DNA of 25,504 nucleotides from positions 1 to 25,504 of the IMG/VR virus record IMGVR_UViG_3300048004_000031; one strand, 5' to 3'. The translations under genes were made by a program, and so were the position numbers. The DNA is from a virus. Under the pieces are notes generated by a model. It made no database searches. It saw only the letters and a list, made by a program, of their open reading frames with translations, and was not told the DNA's origin. Every line of letters starts with the position of its first letter. Position 1 is the first letter of the stretch. Shown one piece after another: positions 1 through 5,301 of this stretch.

Positions 1-311
1 ACCGTGCTTATATGACATACATTTAATAATTATCATATAAAATTTATCCTATACGGCGCGGTAAAGAATCTTTAAAGACATAATATACTATTTATTGTAC
101 CATAAAAAGAATAATACCACAATACATTTATAATTAAATATTTAAAATAATTTAAAGTAAGTTTATACTGTCCTTTAAACTGTACCAGCACGGTCCAGAT
201 TCTGCACCGCTTAGACCCTTTTGTTATATAGGTTTCTTGTTAGATAACTAGGGGTTATTTTAAGGTTCAATTTTGATCTTTTTTGTGTCTAGGTAGCAAC
301 ATACAGAATAG

Positions 312-320
312 TTATCAACA
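312..320 (+). promoter_or_regulatory. DnaA-box-like 9-mer
   Basis: TTATCAACA matches the bacterial DnaA-box consensus TTATCCACA at 8 of 9 positions. A single 9-mer of this kind is expected by chance fairly often in AT-rich DNA. Its weight comes only from lying in the gene-free leader next to AT-rich DNA and direct repeats. Confidence 0.25.
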
Positions 321-362
321 TAGTCCCTCCCCCGGCCCGATAACGACGATGAAACGGCGCAG

Positions 363-402
363 TCAGTACCAAAATAGAACCTACTCAGTACCAAAATAGA
401 AC
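363..402 (+). repeat. Tandem pair of identical 18-bp repeats (iteron-like)
   Basis: The 18-mer TCAGTACCAAAATAGAAC occurs at 363-380 and again, without a mismatch, at 385-402. The copies are separated by 4 bases, giving a 22-base period, close to two helical turns, so bound proteins would lie on the same DNA face. They sit about 200 bases upstream of the first gene. An operator for a repressor or activator, or a replication iteron, would both fit. Confidence 0.7.
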
Positions 403-418
403 TCACAAGGTGAGGTGC

Positions 419-459
419 GAGAGTCTGTGATGGACCCCATAGCTACACCTCAGACTCTC
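419..459 (+). repeat. Inverted repeat downstream of the direct repeats
   Basis: GAGAGTCTG (419-427) is the exact reverse complement of CAGACTCTC (451-459), a 9-bp stem around a 23-base loop. A second pair, GAGGTG (412-417) with CACCTC (446-451), crosses the first, so the two stems are alternatives or would form a pseudoknot if transcribed. No U-run follows, so this is not a normal intrinsic terminator. A protein-binding dyad or a leader RNA switch is possible. Confidence 0.5.
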
Positions 460-606
460 AACCGTCCTCTGCATAACACACCTCAACAGAGATGCTTATT
501 CATTTCGTGAATGTTTTCTTGTTTCAGTATTTGCAAAAAAGTATTGTGTTTTCAAATGTCAATGTCTAATCTGTACCTATCAACACAAACAACGGAGTAA
601 CAAGAC

Positions 607-822
607 ATGACACGCAAGATTAAAGTAGCAATCGAACAAATCGAAAACACACTTTACAGCTTCGGCTTAGAACATATCAGAAACATCAACGCAACATTGA
701 TTGCGCCAGTATTGAAAATCACAGGATTCAGATTCAGCAAAGATTACAGACAAGGTACAACAATACGGCACCAGTTAGTATACATGCTGGTCAATACTGT
801 ACAAGCTAACACGGCCGCGTGA
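607..822 (+). CDS. Small hypothetical protein (71 aa), first early gene
   Basis: This is the first gene of the rightward unit. A GGAG at 594-597 lies 9 bases before the ATG and supports this start. The product is a small, basic, soluble-looking protein with no cysteine motif and no membrane segment; the middle (around RNINATLIAPVLKITGFRF) mixes hydrophobic and basic residues. I do not recognise a family. First genes of lytic phages often act on the host, but nothing in the sequence shows that here. The stop codon lies in the loop of a GC-rich hairpin (814-827), which could affect transfer of ribosomes to the next gene. Confidence 0.75.
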   Translation: MTRKIKVAIEQIENTLYSFGLEHIRNINATLIAPVLKITGFRFSKDYRQGTTIRHQLVYMLVNTVQANTAA

Positions 823-827
823 GCGGC
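814..827 (+). promoter_or_regulatory. GC hairpin with GTGA loop over a stop codon
   Basis: GCCGC (814-818) and GCGGC (823-827) form a perfect 5-bp GC stem closed by GTGA (819-822), which as RNA is a GNRA-class tetraloop (GUGA). The TGA stop of the first gene (820-822) is inside the loop. No T-run follows, so it is not a classical terminator. It may stabilise or process the leader mRNA, or act on termination and re-initiation. Confidence 0.4.
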
Positions 828-852
828 TCTATAACTCAACGGAGACAACACA

Positions 853-1197
853 ATGAACAATTTACAAGACTTTGATAACTACATTGACTCGCTATGTGAT
901 GACGTCTGGTTCAACTATGAGCATGGCCTGAATGATCAAAATGATTGGCATGATATTGCACACGAATTAGCAGATGGTAGTCAGTATGTTATTTACTACG
1001 GTATGGCGTGGGATCTGGTAACGATGATGCGCCACGCTGATTCAGCGCTGTTTGACGATGCAGAGGACGCCGCGTTCGATCACGGTGTAGAATTTGAAAG
1101 CGCTAATCAGATGATGACATTGATCGCGTATGAGTTGATCTATCAAGCGATTATGCTCACATTGAACGACAAATTTAACAAGCAAGAGGCAGCGTAA
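853..1197 (+). CDS. Acidic hypothetical protein (114 aa)
   Basis: The start is set by GGAG (841-844) 8 bases upstream. The protein is strongly acidic, rich in Asp, Glu, Trp, Tyr and Met, with no lysine until its last residues, and looks like a compact alpha-helical protein. Small, very acidic early phage proteins are sometimes DNA mimics that bind host nucleic-acid enzymes; that is a guess from composition only. Its stop shares a base with the next start (TAATG). No family recognised. Confidence 0.8.
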   Translation: MNNLQDFDNYIDSLCDDVWFNYEHGLNDQNDWHDIAHELADGSQYVIYYGMAWDLVTMMRHADSALFDDAEDAAFDHGVEFESANQMMTLIAYELIYQAIMLTLNDKFNKQEAA

Positions 1198-1367
1198 TGA
1201 CAGCCAAACAATATTATTTATCTTTACTAGTGGGATTACCTACGCACGTTATACAAGAGAGCATGACAAACCCTACCGATTATATGACGCGAACACATAT
1301 CTTATTGCATGGTGTTGTATTACGTAGACGCGGAGCAGAAATTCCTAAACAGGAGACAACAGCATGA
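1197..1367 (+). CDS. Small hypothetical protein (56 aa)
   Basis: This short frame fills what would otherwise be a 166-base gap. Its ATG overlaps the previous stop (TAATG at 1195-1199), a GAGG lies 8 bases upstream within the preceding gene, and its TGA overlaps the next ATG (ATGA at 1364-1367). It encodes a basic protein beginning MTAKQYYLSLLVG and ending KQETTA. Tight overlap at both ends is the main evidence. No family or motif is recognised. Confidence 0.65.
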   Translation: MTAKQYYLSLLVGLPTHVIQESMTNPTDYMTRTHILLHGVVLRRRGAEIPKQETTA

Positions 1368-1558
1368 CAAAAGAATACCATTCAGCACTGGTACGCATCA
1401 ACAAAGCCAACAGCGTTAAAGAGTTGGAGAAATTGGAGCGAGTCTTTTCAGACATATACGAAATAGGTTTTTTCACTGTTAGCGAGTTTGGACGGCTTTG
1501 TGAAAGAATACTTGACAAAATTGTAGATATTGAACTATCGGAGGAAACAGCAGCATGA
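1364..1558 (+). CDS. Small hypothetical protein (64 aa)
   Basis: The ATG overlaps the previous stop by ATGA and is preceded by GGAG (1352-1355) at 8-9 bases. The predicted protein is helical and charged, with heptad-like leucine/isoleucine spacing (VKELEKLERVFSDIYEIG), suggesting a short coiled coil or helical bundle. It ends in SEETAA, with those codons overlapping the GGAGG of the next gene. No family recognised. Confidence 0.75.
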   Translation: MTKEYHSALVRINKANSVKELEKLERVFSDIYEIGFFTVSEFGRLCERILDKIVDIELSEETAA

Positions 1559-1731
1559 ACCCAACACTACTTGACATAGCGATTCTATTCAGCTTTGTGC
1601 CAGTCTGGGCTGGCCTTTGCTGGGCTTATGAGAAGCATTCAGATCCACGAGCGCAACGCAGACGCAAGCGCAAGGCACGACGCAAGGAACTACGCAGAGA
1701 GTTACAGCGACAAGGGAGGCTGCTGCAATGA
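1555..1731 (+). CDS. Small single-pass membrane protein with basic tail (58 aa)
   Basis: The ATG overlaps the previous stop (ATGA, 1555-1558), with GGAGG about 10 bases upstream, and the stop overlaps the next start (1728-1731). Residues 4-24 are hydrophobic (LLDIAILFSFVPVWAGLCWAY) and look like one membrane segment. The rest is a dense Arg/Lys helix (about residues 31-53) with scattered glutamates. By the positive-inside rule the basic tail should face the cytoplasm. The function is unknown; small membrane proteins of phages can be involved in superinfection exclusion or lysis timing, but nothing specific is visible. Confidence 0.65.
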   Translation: MNPTLLDIAILFSFVPVWAGLCWAYEKHSDPRAQRRRKRKARRKELRRELQRQGRLLQ

Positions 1732-1946
1732 GATTCACAACGGCTCACAGATACTACGGCGTGTCCGCTGGTAACAACGGGCTTGTTATTGAGACGGACA
1801 GGCACTTGATTGATCTGTACTTTACAGGTACCTTTAGGCTATCGACGGCGTACATTCCAGCTGATAAGTTTTGCGGTAAGAGCTACATCGCATGGCTCGG
1901 ATGGCTACACGTTGAGATAACAGGGCAAGCAGTATTGGAGGCGTGA
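1728..1946 (+). CDS. Hypothetical protein (72 aa)
   Basis: The start is preceded by GGGAGG (about 1714-1719) and overlaps the upstream stop as ATGA. The protein alternates hydrophobic and polar residues (LVIETDRHLIDLYFTGTFRL), suggesting a small beta-rich fold, with several aromatics in the second half. No family recognised. Its TGA (1944-1946) is followed immediately, in the same frame, by a GTG start for the next gene, whose Shine-Dalgarno GGAG (1937-1940) lies in this gene's last codons. Confidence 0.75.
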   Translation: MRFTTAHRYYGVSAGNNGLVIETDRHLIDLYFTGTFRLSTAYIPADKFCGKSYIAWLGWLHVEITGQAVLEA

Positions 1947-2120
1947 GTGGGACGCAAGCAGAACGTAGTCATAGGTACGAAAGAATATTACATGTCACAA
2001 GTAGAAGTGGCAAAGGCGCTAGGTTTGACCAGATCAGAAGTGCAACAGGCAGAAGCAAGCGGTTTGAAAAAGCTGAAGCGATCCGGCAAGCTAAACAGAT
2101 TCTTAGGAGCAAAGGAATAA
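1947..2120 (+). CDS. Stand-alone sigma-70 region-4-like HTH protein (57 aa)
   Basis: Reading from GTG at 1947 gives a protein whose residues 16-45 follow the sigma-70 region 4.2 helix-turn-helix pattern: SQVEVAKALGLTRSEVQQ, then AEASGLKKLKR. The positions matching the sigma consensus are E20, A22, L25, G26, T28-R29, V32, Q34, E36 and L40-K41-K42-L43. In sigma factors this helix pair reads the -35 element. Here it stands alone, with only about 15 residues before it. GGAG at 1937-1940 lies 6 bases before GTG, and an internal ATG at 1992 is a weaker alternative start. A longer frame in another register (from 1943) covers the same DNA but reads as low-complexity Arg/Ser-rich sequence. Likely role, inferred: transcription regulator acting with host RNA polymerase. 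Confidence 0.75.
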   Translation: MGRKQNVVIGTKEYYMSQVEVAKALGLTRSEVQQAEASGLKKLKRSGKLNRFLGAKE

Positions 2121-2296
2121 TGCACATGATTGGTGTTCATACAACATATACAGTGGAGTTATACGACGATGTTTGGTCGCAGGTTTGGTCGATAGATTGT
2201 ATTGATCAAGCGAAGGACTACGTATATTCTAAACGTGGCAATGGTAAACGATACCGAATTGTCAAGCACACAACGGAGGTAATTTATGAACGGTGA
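2120..2296 (+). CDS. Small hypothetical protein (58 aa)
   Basis: The ATG shares a base with the previous stop (TAATG, 2118-2122). AGGAG (2105-2109) and AAGGA (2112-2116) lie upstream; a second ATG at 2126 is also possible. The protein (MHMIGVHTTYTVELYDDVWSQ...) looks like a small beta-alpha fold with Tyr, Trp and Lys. No family recognised. The frame stays open upstream to 1943, but that extension conflicts with the HTH gene, so the short form is preferred. Confidence 0.65.
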   Translation: MHMIGVHTTYTVELYDDVWSQVWSIDCIDQAKDYVYSKRGNGKRYRIVKHTTEVIYER

Positions 2297-2489
2297 ATGT
2301 AATATGTATGACCTTAATATGACCATTGATGTAAAAGTCAAATATCACTACGACAGACGCGACAAGTTTATTGAATTAACATCTGTCAAGTGGTACGGAT
2401 CAGAAATAGTGGAGCATATTAGCGACAAAACTTATGACAAAATTGTTGAACATATTTCTGAAGAGGACTTGTACAGGCACGAAGAGTAA
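2286..2489 (+). CDS. Hypothetical protein (67 aa)
   Basis: A near-perfect Shine-Dalgarno GGAGG (2275-2279), 6 bases before the ATG, fixes the start, and the gene overlaps the preceding one by 11 bases. The product is charged, with a beta-like N-terminal half (MTIDVKVKYHYDRRDKFIELTSVKWY) and a repeated phrase in the second half, VEHIS at residues 42-46 and again at 54-58. No family recognised. Confidence 0.75.
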   Translation: MNGECNMYDLNMTIDVKVKYHYDRRDKFIELTSVKWYGSEIVEHISDKTYDKIVEHISEEDLYRHEE

Positions 2490-2556
2490 TGTTAGACTCT
2501 ATGCAGAAAGCATATAAGACTATCTTAAATTTATTATCTTATAAGGTATTTAACCT
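2490..2556. other. Intergenic gap before the replication block
   Basis: At 67 bases this is by far the largest gap between + strand genes, most of which overlap. It is AT-rich and includes the palindrome CTTATAAG (2538-2545). TTAGAC (2492-2497) and TATAAG (2513-2518) have the rough look of -35 and -10 boxes, but the 15-base spacing is poor. An internal promoter for the replication genes is possible but not demonstrated. Confidence 0.3.
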
Positions 2557-2739
2557 ATGAGTATCTCTAAAGAGCAGAAGATAACGGAACTTGTTGAACG
2601 GCAGTTGGACTTGTTAACTGTAACGGAAGCGTTAAACATTGCGGGTGGGTTTTTCACTGAGTTGTTAGAGTCAATGGACGACGGTGAGATTGATGAACTG
2701 TACAACGACATGGGAGCAGGACGTAATGGCCTTCACTGA
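2557..2739 (+). CDS. Small acidic helical protein (60 aa)
   Basis: A helical, acidic protein (MSISKEQKITELVERQLDLLTVTEAL..., then LLESMDDGEIDELYNDM) lying directly upstream of and overlapping the primase-helicase by 14 bases. A weak AAGG (2543-2546) sits 10 bases before the ATG. The overlap suggests translational coupling to the primase-helicase. No family recognised; the sequence resembles the short helical proteins often found next to phage replication genes. Confidence 0.7.
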   Translation: MSISKEQKITELVERQLDLLTVTEALNIAGGFFTELLESMDDGEIDELYNDMGAGRNGLH

Positions 2740-4345
2740 AACACACCAGCCTTGTTCAGACTGCGGTAGCAGTGATGCGTTATCGTACAACGAGGACGGC
2801 TCTAGTTATTGTTTTAACTGTAGCAAGTACACCAAAGCCGCCAGCAGAGACAACGTACGAGAGCTAGGATCTATCAGCGATGCACCAAAGCCATCGTTTA
2901 GCCAGACAGAACACCGTTTAATTACAGCGGAGTATAGATCTATTACTGACCGCCTCATTACAGGAACAACGGCGAAGAAGTACGCAGCACTTAAGCAGGG
3001 TGACATCACAACATTCGGTTACTACAACCCTGAAGATCCAACAAAACCCATCGCCGCCAAGGTACGTAACCCAGACAAACGGTTCAGTATCATTGGTGAT
3101 TGGAAACAGGCTGGCTTGTATGGTCAACATTTGTTTCCTGAAGGTGGTAAGTATGTAACTATCGTTGAAGGTGAGTACGATGCGTTAGCGGCTCATCAAA
3201 TGACAGGTAGTATGTATCCCGTTGTCAGTGTCCGTAACGGTGCAACGTCGGCGGCAAAGGACTGTCGCCTTTTTTATGATTGGCTGAACAGCTTCGAGAA
3301 CATTGTTATTTGTTTCGATGCTGATGAGCCGGGACAGAAGGCAGCAAAGGAGTGTGCTGATCTGTTCGGTAACAAGGCAAGGATTGTTAAGCACGTCAAC
3401 GGCTACAAGGATGCGTGTGATTACCTTGTTAACAATCAGTCAGAACTGTATACGAAAGCGTTCTGGTCTGCTCAACCCTACACACCTGAAGGTATCGTTG
3501 GTGCTGGTGAGCTACGCGATCTGATCAAGAAGCCACTCACCAAGGCGAAGGTACAGTACCCGTTCGATGGGCTGAACAAACACCTGTACGGTATACGCAC
3601 GTCTGAACTGGTTACTATTTGTGCAGGCTCTGGACTGGGTAAGAGTACGCTACTGCGTGAGATAGTCAGTTCCATTATGGCACAGTCTGAAGATAACCTT
3701 GGGTTGATGTTCCTTGAAGAGACACCTGAGCGTACCATGCGTGGTCTTGTTGGTCTTGAACTGAACAAGCCTATCCACTTACCTGACTGTGAGTACGACG
3801 ACACTGACATTGACCTAGTGTACGATACGATGGACTATGAGAATCGTGTGTATCTCTGGGAACACTTCGGTAGTAACGAGATAGAAAACGTACTGGGCCG
3901 TATGAGATACTTCGTCAAGGTACTAGGCGTACGTTATATCGTACTGGATCACGTCTCTATCTTGGTATCTGACCAGAGCAACGGTGATGAGCGACGTGCC
4001 TTGGACATGATCATGACTAAGCTGCGGACGTTCGTACAAGAGATGGGGATTTGTATGTTCCTTGTAAGCCACCTGAGACGCCCTGAAGGGAAGCAATTGG
4101 AGGACGGTGCTGTCACTAGCCTTGGTATGTTACGTGGCTCTGCGTCGATTGCACAGCTGTCTGATGCGGTCATCGGTGCTGAACGTAACAGTCAGAGTGA
4201 TGATCCTGTTGTTAGAAACACGACCGTGCTGCGTGTGTTGAAGAACCGATACACTGGCAAGACAGGCAAGGCGTGTGAGGTGTTCTACAACGAAGCAACA
4301 GGACGACTAACACAACGTGATGAACGTGAGGAGAAACCGTTATGA
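2726..4345 (+). CDS. T7 gp4-like DNA primase-helicase (539 aa)
   Basis: Bifunctional replisome protein: it unwinds DNA ahead of the polymerase and synthesises lagging-strand primers. Domains in order: an N-terminal zinc-binding domain with C10-x2-C13 and C29-x2-C32; a TOPRIM primase domain with VEGE (E148, E150) and the DAD triad (D198, D200); and a RecA-like hexameric helicase. The helicase shows Walker A GSGLGKST (301-308), the catalytic EE after FL (331-332), Walker B ending in D408, the SHLRRPEG motif (448-455) and LRG (469-471) as arginine-finger region. Length is close to T7 gp4 (566). The start at 2726 is chosen because GGGAGCAGGA lies just upstream and the zinc domain begins normally. 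An upstream ATG at 2684 would add 14 unlikely residues inside the previous gene. The stop overlaps the next ATG. Confidence 0.95.
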   Translation: MAFTETHQPCSDCGSSDALSYNEDGSSYCFNCSKYTKAASRDNVRELGSISDAPKPSFSQTEHRLITAEYRSITDRLITGTTAKKYAALKQGDITTFGYYNPEDPTKPIAAKVRNPDKRFSIIGDWKQAGLYGQHLFPEGGKYVTIVEGEYDALAAHQMTGSMYPVVSVRNGATSAAKDCRLFYDWLNSFENIVICFDADEPGQKAAKECADLFGNKARIVKHVNGYKDACDYLVNNQSELYTKAFWSAQPYTPEGIVGAGELRDLIKKPLTKAKVQYPFDGLNKHLYGIRTSELVTICAGSGLGKSTLLREIVSSIMAQSEDNLGLMFLEETPERTMRGLVGLELNKPIHLPDCEYDDTDIDLVYDTMDYENRVYLWEHFGSNEIENVLGRMRYFVKVLGVRYIVLDHVSILVSDQSNGDERRALDMIMTKLRTFVQEMGICMFLVSHLRRPEGKQLEDGAVTSLGMLRGSASIAQLSDAVIGAERNSQSDDPVVRNTTVLRVLKNRYTGKTGKACEVFYNEATGRLTQRDEREEKPL

Positions 4346-4893
4346 GTCAAAGATGCCGACCTATGTTTTATGTACCGCCTGAAGATGGCGCAGTTAGCTT
4401 TGAGCGTAATCCTGAGTGTGAAGAGCGTGGAGATTTTCACGAGACCATCGACGCTGGTGAATTTGATTTCGCATTAGCTCATACTATGGCTTTCATGGTA
4501 TTGTTAAACGACAAGTTTGAAGAGATAGGAGAGTACGAAGAGCATTTTATGAAGGAAGCTAAAAGAGTTTTTAAAAGTTTCTCTAAATGGCAGGACGATA
4601 CAAGCCACATTCCTTTTGAGTACGACTGGCAAGAGTATGATTCTCCGTATAATCCAATGGCAAATATAGCGATACTGGCAAACGAAATTAATGTGTGCAA
4701 AGATGTTGCTAACGATTGGTTAGTAGATGAAGCTTTTGAAGAGCTAGAAATCCCTATTTATACTGAAAACTTAAGCAAAGAAGATAGAGAAAAAGTATCA
4801 GATCTTATCTTTTATTGGCATGGTGAGTGGTTCCATAGCGAAGAAGGTAAAGAGTGGTTAGCTAAGAAAAAGATAGAGTTGGGGCAGAGTTAA
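4342..4893 (+). CDS. Acidic hypothetical protein (183 aa)
   Basis: Starts within the primase-helicase stop (ATGA, 4342-4345) and ends sharing a base with the next start (TAATG). The protein is acidic and helical, rich in Glu, Asp, Phe and Trp, with no cysteine pair motif and no membrane segment. Its coding DNA, especially 4500-4880, looks AT-richer and uses more AAA/GAA/TTA codons than the flanking polymerase and primase genes, which hints at later acquisition. No family recognised. Confidence 0.8.
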   Translation: MSQRCRPMFYVPPEDGAVSFERNPECEERGDFHETIDAGEFDFALAHTMAFMVLLNDKFEEIGEYEEHFMKEAKRVFKSFSKWQDDTSHIPFEYDWQEYDSPYNPMANIAILANEINVCKDVANDWLVDEAFEELEIPIYTENLSKEDREKVSDLIFYWHGEWFHSEEGKEWLAKKKIELGQS

Positions 4894-5135
4894 TGAGATG
4901 CAAAGCGTGTGATGTAGATCTTACAGACTACGAAGCGACAAGACGGTATGCTATTAGCCAAGAGTTTGTAGACTTGTGCAACAGATGCTTCGCTGTTAGT
5001 CTTGATGACGGTGATGTGATTGACCGTGCTGATCTACGTACACTCGCAGACATAGAGGAGATGATTTACCATGAGCAAGATTGGGAGTTGGATATTGGAA
5101 CAGGAACAGTTGATGGAGACTTACAGGAAGTTTAA
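4893..5135 (+). CDS. Small zinc-ribbon-like protein (80 aa)
   Basis: Residues C3-x2-C6 and C29-x2-C32 form two CxxC knuckles separated by 22 residues, the pattern of a zinc ribbon. The rest is acidic and helical. It starts at TAATG, coupled to the previous gene. Its last 65 bases overlap another candidate gene (5071-5301), and its C-terminal residues (GTGTVDGDLQEV) look less protein-like than the N-terminus. Partner or nucleic acid is unknown; the site between primase and polymerase suggests a replication accessory role. Confidence 0.7.
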   Translation: MRCKACDVDLTDYEATRRYAISQEFVDLCNRCFAVSLDDGDVIDRADLRTLADIEEMIYHEQDWELDIGTGTVDGDLQEV

Positions 5136-5301
5136 CCACGACACTGAACGTAACGAACTGAACGAGAGATACGATGAATACCTGTTACTTGGATATAGAA
5201 ACCACTTTGGACCACTCAACGATCTGGTGTGCAGTTACGAAGGTGAAGAACGATATACAAGTTCACACCTCACCAGATACATTACAGAAGGTGTTGAATA
5301 A
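5071..5301 (+). CDS. Possible overlapping small gene (76 aa)
   Basis: A frame that starts inside the zinc-ribbon gene and ends inside the polymerase gene. Only about 38 bases belong to it alone. Support: GAGGAG lies about 10 bases before its ATG, and residues 1-42 read like a real charged amphipathic helix (MSKIGSWILEQEQLMETY..., then DTERNELNERYDEYLL). Against: the last 40 residues lie wholly on polymerase coding DNA and look like a shadow. It may be a true gene nested across two others. Confidence 0.4.
   Translation: MSKIGSWILEQEQLMETYRKFNHDTERNELNERYDEYLLLGYRNHFGPLNDLVCSYEGEERYTSSHLTRYITEGVE

Larger units (their letters stand above)
1..606. other. Gene-free leader: candidate origin / control region
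   Basis: No convincing coding frame is seen on either strand. The first 180 bases are strikingly AT-rich, with several TTTAAA-type words (at 71, 151 and 173). Further in are a DnaA-box-like 9-mer (312-320), a short C/G-rich patch (324-338), two copies of an 18-bp direct repeat (363-402), an inverted repeat (419-459) and a small hairpin (498-512). All genes to 11222 read rightward from here, so the early promoter must lie here or upstream. The mixture of an AT-rich segment, a DnaA-like box and iteron-like repeats fits a replication origin, but this is inferred from pattern alone. Confidence 0.5.

Noticed and set aside
244-258. Intrinsic terminator (ATAAC/GTTAT hairpin)
   Set aside because: A 5-bp AT-rich stem with only a short T tract; too weak, and no gene ends before it in the window.
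544-570. Sigma-70 promoter (TTGTGT and TCTAAT)
   Set aside because: Spacing of 15 and a poor -10 match are no better than chance in this AT-rich DNA; a promoter is likely near here but I cannot place it.
1943-2296. Single 117-residue gene from GTG at 1943
   Set aside because: Its first 59 residues read as Arg/Ser-rich shadow sequence; another frame over the same DNA gives a clear HTH protein with a good ribosome site, and the remainder has its own TAATG start at 2120.
2684-2725. Upstream ATG for the primase-helicase
   Set aside because: Adds 14 residues lying in the preceding gene, has no clear ribosome site, and the zinc domain begins normally from 2726.
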